A DNA stretch of 26,640 nucleotides, from positions 1 to 26,640 of the forward strand of contig DAOUHB010000250.1 of NCBI GenBank assembly GCA_034428935.1. The letters are read 5' to 3'. A program made the translations under genes and the position numbers. The DNA comes from JAAYZQ01 sp034428935 (lineage in GTDB: Bacteria; Chloroflexota; Anaerolineae; JAAYZQ01). Under the pieces are notes generated by a model. That model saw only the letters and a program-made list of their open reading frames with translations, ran no database searches and was not told the origin of the DNA. Of the stretch, positions 14,545-21,355 are shown piece after piece (position 1 is the stretch's first letter; the number at the start of each line of letters is the position of its first letter).

Positions 14545-15600
14545 ATGCGCGTAGCCGTGCTCGCGAACCTGAAAAAGAACGCCCCGACCTGGCCCGGCAT
14601 GTCGCCCGACCGCTGGGACGACCTGGACTCGGAGGAGACCATCCAGGCCATCATGGCCGCGCTGGAGAGCCGCGGACACCGCGCCACCTTCCTGGAGGGC
14701 GACGCGACGCTCCTGGACAACGTGCGCAAGCTGCGGCCCGACATCTGCTTCAACATCTGCGAGGGGCATTTCGGCGATGGACGGGAGGCGCAGGTGCCGG
14801 CCATCCTGGAGATGCTCCGCATCCCCTACACCGGCTCCCAGGTGCTGACGCTGGCCCTGGCCCTGGACAAGCCGATGACGAAACGGGTGCTGACCTACCA
14901 CGGGCTGCCCACGCCGGCCTTCCAGGTTCTTGAGCGCGTGGGCGAGCCGCTGGATCCCGACCTGCAGTTCCCCCTCTTTGTCAAGCCGAGCCGGGAGGGT
15001 ACGGGGATGGGGGTCAGCGCCGAGTCCATCGTGCAAGACGAGGAGCAGCTCCGCAGGCAGTTGGAGCTTACCTTCGAGCGCTACGACGAGCCGGCTCTGG
15101 TGGAGCGGTTCATCGCCGGGCGCGAGGTGACGGTGGGCCTGGTGGGAAACCTGCGCTCGCCCGTGGCGCGCCGCATGCCCGAGGACGACGAAGCGCCGCG
15201 CATCCTGCGCGGGCTGCACTTTTTCCCGCCGCTGGAGGTGGACATGGCGGCCTACCCGGCCGAGGAGGGTGGGATCTATACCAGCCGGATGAAGACCGAG
15301 CTGGCCCACGACTTTCACTACCACTGTCCCGCCCCCCTCCCGCCCGAGCAGGTGGAGGAGCTAAACTGGCTGGCGGCGGCGGTGTTCCGCGTCACCGGCT
15401 GCCTGGACGTGGCGCGGGTCGACTTTCGCCTCGATGCCAGCGACAACGACCGGCCCTACATCCTGGAGGTCAACCCGCTGCCCGGCCTGAACCGCGGCTA
15501 CTCGGACCTGTGCATCGAGGCCGAGGCCGGCGGCTGGACCTACGATGAGCTGATCAACCGCATCCTGGATCTGGCAGTGGAGCGGTACGAGCTGGTGTGA
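14545..15600 (+). CDS. D-Ala-D-Ala-ligase-like ATP-grasp enzyme
   Basis: The protein has 351 residues with the Ddl-type ATP-grasp layout. An N-terminal domain contains ICFNICEGHFGDGREAQVPA and IPYTGSQVLTLALALDKPMTK, the central domain FPLFVKPSREGTGMGVS binds ATP, and the C-terminal part has LDVARVDFRL and YILEVNPLPGL with the metal-binding Glu and Asn. Such enzymes activate a carboxylate as acyl phosphate and join it to an amine. True D-Ala-D-Ala ligases have a different C-terminal motif (EVNT), and no cell-wall genes are near. The gene sits 50 bp behind the LysW-like gene, which suggests that it acts on that protein or its cargo. ATG 14545 follows GGGGAGGGG. A true Ddl cannot be excluded. 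Confidence 0.88.
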   Translation: MRVAVLANLKKNAPTWPGMSPDRWDDLDSEETIQAIMAALESRGHRATFLEGDATLLDNVRKLRPDICFNICEGHFGDGREAQVPAILEMLRIPYTGSQVLTLALALDKPMTKRVLTYHGLPTPAFQVLERVGEPLDPDLQFPLFVKPSREGTGMGVSAESIVQDEEQLRRQLELTFERYDEPALVERFIAGREVTVGLVGNLRSPVARRMPEDDEAPRILRGLHFFPPLEVDMAAYPAEEGGIYTSRMKTELAHDFHYHCPAPLPPEQVEELNWLAAAVFRVTGCLDVARVDFRLDASDNDRPYILEVNPLPGLNRGYSDLCIEAEAGGWTYDELINRILDLAVERYELV

Positions 15601-15606
15601 TCCCCT

Positions 15607-15641
15607 GTGCCGGCCGGATGGGCTATCCACCCGGCCGGCAC
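15607..15641. terminator. Terminator-like hairpin after the ATP-grasp gene
   Basis: GTGCCGGCCGG (15607-15617) pairs with CCGGCCGGCAC (15631-15641) around a 13-nt loop, 7 nt after the stop codon. No T tract follows. Confidence 0.5.
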
Positions 15642-15707
15642 GGACGGGAGAGCGGACGGCCTTCCCGCGGCAGGTTGCCTGCGCCGCTTGCCCCAGTGGG
15701 CAGTGCC

Positions 15708-15797
15708 AGCGCGATGAATCGCGCACTACGAACGTTGCGCGATGAATCGCGCACTACGAACGGCTTGCGCGATGAATGGCGCACTACGAACGGCTTG
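15708..15797 (-). repeat. Three REP hairpins in tandem upstream of the PsiE-like gene
   Basis: Three minus-oriented copies have stem GCGCGAT/ATCGCGC (the third has one mismatch, ATGGCGC), loop GA and the tail ACTACGAACG. They match the copies around the RAYT gene 13 kb away, read on the opposite strand. They sit in the 230-bp gap 15601-15830, where no promoter could be recognised. Confidence 0.9.
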
Positions 15798-15830
15798 ACT
15801 CCAAAGCCAGGCACGGAGGAAAGGAGCACC

Positions 15831-16379
15831 TTGGCCCAACAACACGACCCGAAACGCGCCGGACACCACAGCGGCGCCCCCGACATGTCGTTGGCTTCTT
15901 ACGACACCAGCCCGCTGCATCGCTTGCTGAGCTTTGTCGAGGACCTGATCTACTATGCTATCTCGGCCGTCCTGGTGGTGGCCACGGCCGCGCTCCTCGT
16001 CTCGGCGGCCATCCAGTGGGTCGGCTCCCTGGGCGTCGATCTGCGGGCCGGTACCCTCAGCCTGCTGGACAACGTGCTGCTGGTGATGATGCTGGTCGAG
16101 ATCCTGAGCACCATCAGCATCTCGCTGCGGCAGCACGTGCTCGCTCCGCAACAGTTTCTGATCATCGGCCTCATCGCCGCCGTGCGGCGCATGCTGGTCA
16201 TCACCGCCGAGCAAACCGAGCTGTTGCACGAGCCCGAGACCTTCCAACTGCTGCTCTGGGAGCTGCTGCTCCTGGGCGTGCTCGTGATCGTGCTCAGCGG
16301 CGCCATCTACCTGCTGCACCGGGTCCCGTCCCAGTCCGTGCCCATGATTCCCGGGGACCGCGAGCAGGACGGGCAATGA
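15831..16379 (+). CDS. PsiE-family membrane protein
   Basis: The protein has 182 residues with four hydrophobic segments: YYAISAVLVVATAALLVSAA, LLDNVLLVMMLVEILSTISI, the amphipathic PQQFLIIGLIAAVRRMLVIT region and LLLWELLLLGVLVIVLSGAIY. This matches the phosphate-starvation-inducible PsiE family, whose function is unknown. The TTG at 15831 was chosen because AAAGGAG lies 4 nt before it. An ATG at 15885 (MSLASYD) is in frame but has no ribosome site. The last codon overlaps the start of the MFS gene (ATGA), so translation of both is coupled. The gene starts right after a REP array. Confidence 0.83.
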   Translation: MAQQHDPKRAGHHSGAPDMSLASYDTSPLHRLLSFVEDLIYYAISAVLVVATAALLVSAAIQWVGSLGVDLRAGTLSLLDNVLLVMMLVEILSTISISLRQHVLAPQQFLIIGLIAAVRRMLVITAEQTELLHEPETFQLLLWELLLLGVLVIVLSGAIYLLHRVPSQSVPMIPGDREQDGQ

Positions 16380-17800
16380 GTGACGGGCTGGCCGGCAGGT
16401 TCTTTCGCCGGCTGTGGGCATCGCAGTTTGCCACCGTGACCATGGTCTATGGCCTGAGCCTGGCGGGCGTGGCCTTCCTGGAGGAGCAGACGGGCTCCAG
16501 CGCGGGAACGGGCCTGGTGATCCTGTCGTCGATCCTGCCCGCCTTTCTCGGCTCGCTGGTGGCGGGCGCCGTGGTGGACCGCTTTGGCCGCCGGCCCACG
16601 CTCCTCGTGGCCCATTTCGCCCGGGCGCTCCTCGCCGTCGGCTTCTGGGCGGTGACGCGCTTTTTGCCGGCGGGCACCGCCCTGGCCGGCATCGTCGCGG
16701 TGAACCTGTTCACGGCGGCCTTCGGGCAGTTTGCCTTCCCCGCCGAGCTGTCCCTCGTGCCCGACCTGGTCAGCGCCGAAATCGTGCCGCGGGCCAACGC
16801 CATCCTGCAGTTTGGGATGCTCCTGGGCGAGGGGCTGGGCGTGATCTTTTTGACGCCGCTGCTCATCCGGCTGTTTGGCGTGCCGGCCGTGGGGCTGAGC
16901 GGGGCGGCCCTGTGCCTGGCCGCGCTGCTGCTGGTGCTTGGGCTGCCCGCCGATGGGCGGCTGCGACCCCCCCCGGCCCCTCCGATGCGGGGGGGCGGCC
17001 TTGACAAGTCGAGGAGTCCGGGGGCCAGCGGCCTCGACAAGTCGAGGAGTCCGGGGGCCAGGGAGGAGTCTGGCAGGCCGCGGTTGAGGTGGGAAGACCT
17101 GAAGGAAGGCTGGAAGACCATCGCCGCCGACCCGCTGTTGCGCCTGGTCGTGCTCCAGGCGACGGTGGGCGCCACGCTGCTCCTGGTGCTCCTGTCGCTG
17201 CTGCCCGGCCTCGCCACCCGCCACCTGGGTATCGCCGTGGCCGACGCGCCCTTTCTCATCCTGCCCGGCGGGCTGGCCTTTGTCGCAACCGCCATCCTGG
17301 TGAGCCGCAGGCAGGCGTGGCTGTCGCCGCCGGCCTGGATCGCGGCCGGGCTGCTGGTCCTGGGGGCAGGCACGGTGCTGCTGGGTTTCTCGGCAGCGGG
17401 CGATACTGACCCTGCCCTTCGCGTTGCTCAGGACCCTGCCCTTCGCGTTGCTCAGGACCCTGCGGGCAGCACGAGCGGTGGGATCGCCGTGGCGCTGCCC
17501 TTCGCGTTGCTCAGGACCCTGGCGGGCATCACCGCCATCGGGCTGGGGCTGGGCGCCGTGGTCATCCCGGCCCGGGTGGTCCTCCAGCAGCGCCCGCCAC
17601 CCGACCTGCGGGCGCGGGTCATCGCCGGGCAGCTCACCCTGGCCAACGCCGCGGCCGTCATCCCGCTGCTGGTGGGCGGCTCCCTCGCCGATCGGTTGGG
17701 CCTGGGCGAGGTCATGATGGGCCTCGGCGTCGTGGCCTTGCTGGCGGGGCTGGCGGGCGCCGGCTACCTGCGGCGCGGGCGCCTCGATTCTCCCCGGTAG
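16376..17800 (+). CDS. MFS transporter carrying three kinds of repeat insertion
   Basis: This is a 474-residue major facilitator of the drug/metabolite efflux type. The signature between helices 2 and 3 is VAGAVVDRFGRRPTLLV. About 12 hydrophobic segments are visible, with the second half starting near PLLRLVVLQATVGATLLLVL. The middle loop (about 198-237) is built mostly from two copies of LDKSRSPG, encoded by 33-bp repeats. A later loop (about 343-365) holds two copies of ALRVAQD from the 24-bp repeat. A third 24-bp copy is read in another frame as PFALLRTL just before helix GITAIGLGLGAVV. All insertions keep the frame. The ATG overlaps the stop of the PsiE-like gene. The substrate is unknown. 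Whether the protein still works with these insertions cannot be seen. Confidence 0.88.
   Translation: MSDGLAGRFFRRLWASQFATVTMVYGLSLAGVAFLEEQTGSSAGTGLVILSSILPAFLGSLVAGAVVDRFGRRPTLLVAHFARALLAVGFWAVTRFLPAGTALAGIVAVNLFTAAFGQFAFPAELSLVPDLVSAEIVPRANAILQFGMLLGEGLGVIFLTPLLIRLFGVPAVGLSGAALCLAALLLVLGLPADGRLRPPPAPPMRGGGLDKSRSPGASGLDKSRSPGAREESGRPRLRWEDLKEGWKTIAADPLLRLVVLQATVGATLLLVLLSLLPGLATRHLGIAVADAPFLILPGGLAFVATAILVSRRQAWLSPPAWIAAGLLVLGAGTVLLGFSAAGDTDPALRVAQDPALRVAQDPAGSTSGGIAVALPFALLRTLAGITAIGLGLGAVVIPARVVLQQRPPPDLRARVIAGQLTLANAAAVIPLLVGGSLADRLGLGEVMMGLGVVALLAGLAGAGYLRRGRLDSPR
16997..17062. repeat. Two tandem 33-bp hairpin repeats in the MFS gene
   Basis: The units are 16997-17029 and 17030-17062. 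The core of the second is CCTCGAC-AA-GTCGAGG followed by AGTCCGGGGGCCAG; the first has TTGAC at the beginning. They are read as LDKSRSPGAS and LDKSRSPGAR. The same hairpin lies at 10081-10096. To the left, 16966-16996 is a C-run/G-run inverted repeat. Confidence 0.88.
17415..17521. repeat. Three 24-bp repeats in the MFS gene, read in two frames
   Basis: 17415-17438 and 17439-17462 are tandem and read as ALRVAQDP. 17498-17521 is the same unit in another frame, read as PFALLRTL. The first pair splits a sequence that occurs uninterrupted in the CapA gene at 11750-11776. Confidence 0.95.
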
Positions 17801-17820
17801 CCCCGTGAGGGGAACCGGGG
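17792..17820. terminator. Bidirectional hairpin between convergent MFS and nuclease genes
   Basis: CCCCGG (17792-17797) and CCGGGG (17815-17820) enclose CCCC-GTGA-GGGG. The hairpin includes the MFS stop codon and lies 9 nt from the end of the nuclease gene. There are no T tracts. Confidence 0.5.
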
Positions 17821-17829
17821 ATCCCTTCA

Positions 17830-18966
17830 TCAATAGCAGCTCTGGGCCACCAGGGCGCCGCCGGCGTCGTAGAGCCGGGCACAGTCTCCGCCGTTGTTCC
17901 ACAGGGCGCCGGGGCTGTGAAAGCTAAAGCCACACGTCTCCGGATGCACCTCGTTGGTGTAGACGCGGCACACCTGCCCGGGCTGGATCAGAAACGAGGG
18001 AAAGGTCATGTCCTGGCCCTTCGCGTTGCTCAGGACGTTGCCCTTCGCGTTGCTCAGGACGTTGCCGTCGCTGCCGGCGTTGAGGCGCCAGCCGGCCAGG
18101 TCGACCGCCTCGAGGCCATCGTTGCGGATCTCGCAGTATTCGTCGGGCTCGTTGGGCTTGATCTCGCCCCTGTAGTGGATCGTGCCGATGACGATGCCCC
18201 TGCTCCTGCCGCCGGCGCCCGTGGCCTGCGGCTCGGGCGAGGGGCTGGGCCGCGGCGTCCTCGTGGCAGGGCCCGGCGTGCCCTCTCCCTCGGACACCGT
18301 CCTTCGGGACAGGTGCCGGCCCCATACACCGTCCTGCGTCTGGTGCAGGGGGCCGCGCCCCGCCTCTCGGGCCTCGCGCTCGGCCCGGTTCAGGCGCGAC
18401 TGGTGCTTGACGTCGGGCGGGTAGCTGCCGGCGTGGGCATACCCCTGGCGCACCAGCTCGAGGTTGACCATGGTGCCGTCGGCCAGGTAGACGTAGCGCA
18501 GCAGCCGGCCATACCTGTCCGTCTCGGACACGTCCTTTTCGAGATAGACCGTCTTGCCCGCCACCAGGGCCTCGTTGGCGGCGGTGGCCTCCGGCCCCAT
18601 CCACTCCACGGGATGGTCGGGCCTGACGGTCTCCGGGGTGTCGATGCCGATGTAGCGCACGGTGTACCGCCGGCCGTCGATGGACACATGGATGGTGTCG
18701 CCGTCGACCACGTCGAGGACGCGGGCCGGGGTCATGCCGTCGACGGCCGGCACGGGGTCGGGGCGCCCGGGCGAGAGGTCCAGGTTGCAGCCGCCGAGGG
18801 CGCTGCCAAGGATCACGAGGATCAAGGCGGCGAGGTGCGCCGGGAACGAGCCTGTCGGGCCGCGCCCGCTTCGCTGCGCTCTCCCTCGGACGCCGTCCCT
18901 CGGGACAGGTGCGGGACCCTGAGACCTTGGTCTTGCGAGTTGCTCAAGACTGTGTGGGGCCATCAT
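17830..18966 (-). CDS. Thermonuclease (SNase) lipoprotein with lamin-tail domain
   Basis: The protein has 378 residues. Residues 42-58 are hydrophobic and end in the lipobox ALGG-Cys60. The unusually long N-region (about 6-36) is encoded by a degenerate 24-bp repeat and a 58-bp repeat. The SNase domain (about 78-215) has all catalytic parts: VVDGDT (Asp88, Asp90), VRYIGIDTPE (Arg104, Asp109, Glu112) and DRYGR (Arg154). A lamin-tail domain (about 258-378) contains EYCEIRNDGLEAVDLAGWRL, TFPSFLIQPGQVCRVYTNE and ALWNNGGDCARL. Two copies of NVLSNAKG (302-317) are inserted in one of its loops. The ATG overlaps the stop of the upstream MFS gene (ATGA) and has GGAGG 5 nt before it. Expected role: cell-surface nucleic acid degradation. 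Confidence 0.93.
   Translation of the reverse strand: MMAPHSLEQLARPRSQGPAPVPRDGVRGRAQRSGRGPTGSFPAHLAALILVILGSALGGCNLDLSPGRPDPVPAVDGMTPARVLDVVDGDTIHVSIDGRRYTVRYIGIDTPETVRPDHPVEWMGPEATAANEALVAGKTVYLEKDVSETDRYGRLLRYVYLADGTMVNLELVRQGYAHAGSYPPDVKHQSRLNRAEREAREAGRGPLHQTQDGVWGRHLSRRTVSEGEGTPGPATRTPRPSPSPEPQATGAGGRSRGIVIGTIHYRGEIKPNEPDEYCEIRNDGLEAVDLAGWRLNAGSDGNVLSNAKGNVLSNAKGQDMTFPSFLIQPGQVCRVYTNEVHPETCGFSFHSPGALWNNGGDCARLYDAGGALVAQSCY
18017..18064. repeat. Two tandem 24-bp repeats in the lamin-tail domain
   Basis: 18017-18040 and 18041-18064 are identical and read as NVLSNAKG on the coding minus strand. Confidence 0.95.
18283..18316. repeat. Partial copy of the 58-bp repeat in the nuclease linker
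   Basis: It matches the central part of the 58-bp repeat at 18863-18920 with several changes. On the coding strand it is read as HLSRRTVSEGEG, the same frame as in the serine dehydratase (HLSRGTASEGER). It lies in the linker between the SNase and lamin-tail domains. Confidence 0.75.
18863..18952. repeat. 58-bp repeat plus degenerate 24-bp repeat in the nuclease signal peptide
   Basis: 18863-18920 matches the reverse complement of 22270-22327 at about 56 of 58 positions. It contains the hairpin GTCCC-GA-GGGAC or its complement. On the coding strand it gives PAPVPRDGVRGRAQRSGR. 18929-18952 is a degraded 24-bp unit read as SLEQLARP. Confidence 0.85.
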
Positions 18967-20423
18967 GTCATCCTCCGGATGCGGGGAAAGCGCAGGGCGA
19001 CGTAGGCACCATAGGCCAGGCACACCGCCGCGCCCACCCCCACGGCGATGGGCGCGCCGAAGGCGTCGCCCACCAACCCGGCCTGCATGCCGCCCAGGCG
19101 CATGGACAACTGGAAGGTGAGGGAGTAAAAACTCATGACCCGTCCCCGCAGCTCGTCGGGCACGGTGAGCTGGATGAGGGTATTGGCCAGGGCGTTCTGG
19201 GCCACGAAGGCAAATCCGATGCCCAGGAGCAGAGCCGCCGAGAAAGGAAACGACCGGGATAGGGCGACGAGGATCACCAGCGCGGGAAAGGCCAGGTTGC
19301 CCATGGTCAGCCACCGCCCGCGCCGCGCCCAATCGGGCAGGGACGCGACAAACAGGGCGCCCACGACCGCCCCCAGCCCGGTGGCCCCCATGAGGAGGCC
19401 GTAGGTCAGGGCGCCGGGCGCCTGGCAGGTGACCCCCATGCTCGACTCGGCCCAGCGACAGACCGCCTCCAGGAGGGGACGGGCGCTGTCGGCCAGGACC
19501 TTCTCGGCGAACACGGGCATGAGGGTCGAGTAGGGCATGGACAGAAAGGCCGAGACGGCCACCAGGCTGACGAGGACCATCACACCTTGCTGGCCGCGCA
19601 CGTAGCGCGCCGCCTCGGCCAGGTGTGAGCCAACCCCTGGCCCTGCACCGTCCCGATGGTCCGGCGTCGGGAAGGGCACCCTCGGAACCCGAAGGGGGGC
19701 GGGGCGCGCGGCGGCGGGCAGGTTGGCCGGCAGACGCATCAGCAGCAGCCCGCCGATGACGGCGACAAAGCTCAGGCCGTTGAGCAGAAAGGCGCCCGCT
19801 TCGCCCGTGGTCGCCACGGCGATGCCGGCCAGGGCCGGCCCCACCGCCCGGGCGCCGTTGAACACGGCCGAGTTGAGCCCAATGGCGTTGGTCAAATCCT
19901 CCTTGCCTTCCACCAGCTCGACGATGATGGCCTGGCGGGCGGGCAGGTCGATGGCCTGGGCCGCCGCCAGGAAGACGCTCAGCAGCAGCACGTGCCACAC
20001 GGCCACGGCGCCCGTGTAGGCCAGGATGGCCAGGACAAAGGCCTGGATCATCATCACGCTCTGGGTCACGACCAGGATGGTTCGCTTGGGAACCCGGTCG
20101 GCCAGGGACCCGCCCCACAGCGACATGGGCAGGAGGGGCAGGGCGCCCAGCAGGCTGATGGTCCCCAGCATGGTCGCCGAACCGGTCAGGCGGTAGATGA
20201 GCCACTGCTGGGCAATGTTTTGCATCCACGAGCCCACCAGCGAGACCATCTGCCCGGCGAAAAAGAGCCTGTAATTCCGGTGGCGCAGGGCGCGAAAGGT
20301 CGACGGGCGCGCTTCCTTGGCGCGGCGGCCGGCCTGCCCGCCTGGTTCCGCTCCCCCTCGGGCTCCGCCCTCCCCTGCATGGGGGGCAGGATCAGGGGCG
20401 GAACCCTCTATCAAACGCGTCAT
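18963..20423 (-). CDS. MFS transporter (EntS/DUF894-like)
   Basis: This is a 486-residue major facilitator. After a 40-residue Gly/Ala/Pro-rich N-terminal extension come FRALRHRNYRLFFAGQMVSL and SWMQNIAQQWLIYRLTGSA, both typical of the EntS-like exporter group, and GGSLADRVPKRTILVV between helices 2 and 3. QAIDLPARQAIIVELVEGKEDL and NAIGLNSAVFNGARAVGPAL are further hallmarks. The central loop contains APLRVPRVPFPTPDHRDGAG, encoded by a 66-bp repeat (19634-19699). The N-terminal extension is encoded by a 62-bp inverted-repeat element (20344-20405). ATG 20423 has GAGG 7 nt before it. This ribosome site adjoins a 24-bp repeat copy. The stop overlaps the start of the nuclease lipoprotein gene. 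The substrate is unknown. Confidence 0.9.
   Translation of the reverse strand: MTRLIEGSAPDPAPHAGEGGARGGAEPGGQAGRRAKEARPSTFRALRHRNYRLFFAGQMVSLVGSWMQNIAQQWLIYRLTGSATMLGTISLLGALPLLPMSLWGGSLADRVPKRTILVVTQSVMMIQAFVLAILAYTGAVAVWHVLLLSVFLAAAQAIDLPARQAIIVELVEGKEDLTNAIGLNSAVFNGARAVGPALAGIAVATTGEAGAFLLNGLSFVAVIGGLLLMRLPANLPAAARPAPLRVPRVPFPTPDHRDGAGPGVGSHLAEAARYVRGQQGVMVLVSLVAVSAFLSMPYSTLMPVFAEKVLADSARPLLEAVCRWAESSMGVTCQAPGALTYGLLMGATGLGAVVGALFVASLPDWARRGRWLTMGNLAFPALVILVALSRSFPFSAALLLGIGFAFVAQNALANTLIQLTVPDELRGRVMSFYSLTFQLSMRLGGMQAGLVGDAFGAPIAVGVGAAVCLAYGAYVALRFPRIRRMT
19634..19699. repeat. 66-bp repeat, copy in the MFS gene
   Basis: It matches 21707-21772 at about 63 of 66 positions, in the same plus-strand orientation, although the host genes are on opposite strands. 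Internal arms CCCGA/TCGGG extend to a 9-bp stem with one mismatch. Confidence 0.9.
20344..20405. repeat. 62-bp element with terminal inverted repeats in the MFS 5' end
   Basis: GGTTCCGC (20344-20351) and GCGGAACC (20398-20405) bound a GC-rich interior with further C-run/G-run pairing. It is read in frame as part of the N-terminal extension (around PDPAPHAGEGGARGGAEP). Confidence 0.6.
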
Positions 20424-20435
20424 TGCTTAGCCTCG

Positions 20436-20576
20436 CCCATCGCGTTGCTCAGGACCTTGTACCGGGTGAACCATTCGCTTTGCTCCCTTTGGTGCTGCCG
20501 AGGGTTGGCAGTACGAGATTGTACACCCGCCGGGACTTTCTGTCCAACGAGGCATGGTCCTGAGCAGCGCGAAGGG
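20436..20576. repeat. Inverted pair of 24-bp repeats in a divergent intergenic region
   Basis: One copy (20436-20459) is adjacent to the MFS ribosome site. The opposite-oriented copy (20553-20576, with CAGCGCG instead of CAACGCG) lies toward the yigZ promoter. About 93 bp of less GC-rich DNA between them may hold the MFS promoter, but I could not identify one with confidence. No gene is seen in 20424-20647. Confidence 0.85.
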
Positions 20577-20612
20577 CGCGGCTCCTGGACCGGGCGCGCC
20601 CGGCCCGCCAAC

Positions 20613-20641
20613 TTGCCACCGCCCCGGATCTGCGCTATCCT
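20613..20641 (+). promoter_or_regulatory. Promoter for the YigZ-family gene, probably leaderless
   Basis: TTGCCA (20613-20618), 17-bp spacer, TATCCT (20636-20641). The start codon begins 7 nt after the -10 ends, which is where transcription itself should start. No ribosome binding site is present. Confidence 0.65.
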
Positions 20642-20647
20642 AGCGGC

Positions 20648-21286
20648 ATGGAACGCTATCCCATCCCCGCGGCCGAGACGCGGGTCGAGATCCAGGTGCT
20701 GAACTCACGGTTCATCGCCACGGCGGCGCCGGTGTTCAGCGTCGACGAGGCCAGGGCCTTTGTGGCGCGCATCCGCGCCGAGTTCCCCGACGCGACCCAC
20801 AACGTGCCGGTCTTTCTGGTGGGCCACGGCGCCTCGGTGGTGGCCCACACCAGCGACGACGGCGAGCCCTCGGGCACCGCCGGCCGCCCGGCCCTGGCCG
20901 TGCTCCGGGGCAGCGGCCTGGGCGACGTGGCCGTGGTGGTCACCCGCTACTTTGGCGGCACCAAGCTGGGCACCGGCGGCCTGGTGCGCGCCTATGGCGA
21001 CGCCGTCCGGGCCATCCTCGAGGTCCTGCCCCGCGCCCAGAAAGTGCCGACCCACACCCTCCTCATCGCCACCCCCTATTCCCACTTTGAGCGGGTGCGC
21101 CTGGCCGTAGAAAGCCACGGCGGCCAGATCCTGGACGAGGAGTTTGCCGCGGAGGTGACCGTTACGGCCCGCTTTCCGGCGGAGGCGGTGCCCGCCTTCC
21201 AGGGGGCCCTGCAAGAGCTGTCCAGCGGCGCCGTAGAGGCCGCCATCGTCGCCAGCGACGAGGCGACCATCATGCCCCTCGACTAG
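20648..21286 (+). CDS. yigZ: YigZ/IMPACT-family protein (UPF0029)
   Basis: The protein has 212 residues, the usual length. The conserved UPF0029 core is DDGEPSGTAGRPALAVL and VVVTRYFGGTKLGTGGLVRAY, both fully present. A C-terminal ferredoxin-like domain (about 140-212) is typical of bacterial YigZ, and it has TPYSHFERVRLAVESHGGQI. The eukaryotic relative IMPACT regulates the kinase GCN2; the bacterial role is unknown, with a nucleic-acid or ribosome link suspected. The ATG has no Shine-Dalgarno sequence and sits right where the promoter's transcript would begin. It is upstream of, but probably separate from, the zinc-ribbon/serine dehydratase operon, which has its own promoter. Confidence 0.95.
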   Translation: MERYPIPAAETRVEIQVLNSRFIATAAPVFSVDEARAFVARIRAEFPDATHNVPVFLVGHGASVVAHTSDDGEPSGTAGRPALAVLRGSGLGDVAVVVTRYFGGTKLGTGGLVRAYGDAVRAILEVLPRAQKVPTHTLLIATPYSHFERVRLAVESHGGQILDEEFAAEVTVTARFPAEAVPAFQGALQELSSGAVEAAIVASDEATIMPLD

Positions 21287-21319
21287 CGGCCCGCCCTTTC
21301 GCGCACCTTTTCGCGGACA

Positions 21320-21352
21320 TTGACACGCTGCCCCAGTTCGTGTAAACTGGGG
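21320..21352 (+). promoter_or_regulatory. Promoter with overlapping inverted repeat for the zinc-ribbon/serine dehydratase operon
   Basis: Perfect TTGACA (21320-21325), 17-bp spacer, TAAACT (21343-21348). A perfect inverted repeat CCCCAGTT (21331-21338) / AACTGGGG (21345-21352) with a 6-nt centre covers the spacer and the -10. This is where a repressor could bind. The start codon GTG at 21356 coincides with the expected transcript start. Confidence 0.75.
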
Positions 21353-21355
21353 CGC

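Noticed and set aside
14168..15600. Lysine or arginine biosynthesis operon
   Set aside because: Only the carrier-like and ATP-grasp genes are present, the ligase is Ddl-like rather than RimK/LysX-like, and the carrier lacks a terminal Glu.
17830..20229. Extension of the nuclease frame far upstream of 18966
   Set aside because: It overlaps the MFS gene antiparallel in frame only; ATG 18966 has a ribosome site and ATGA overlap with the MFS stop.
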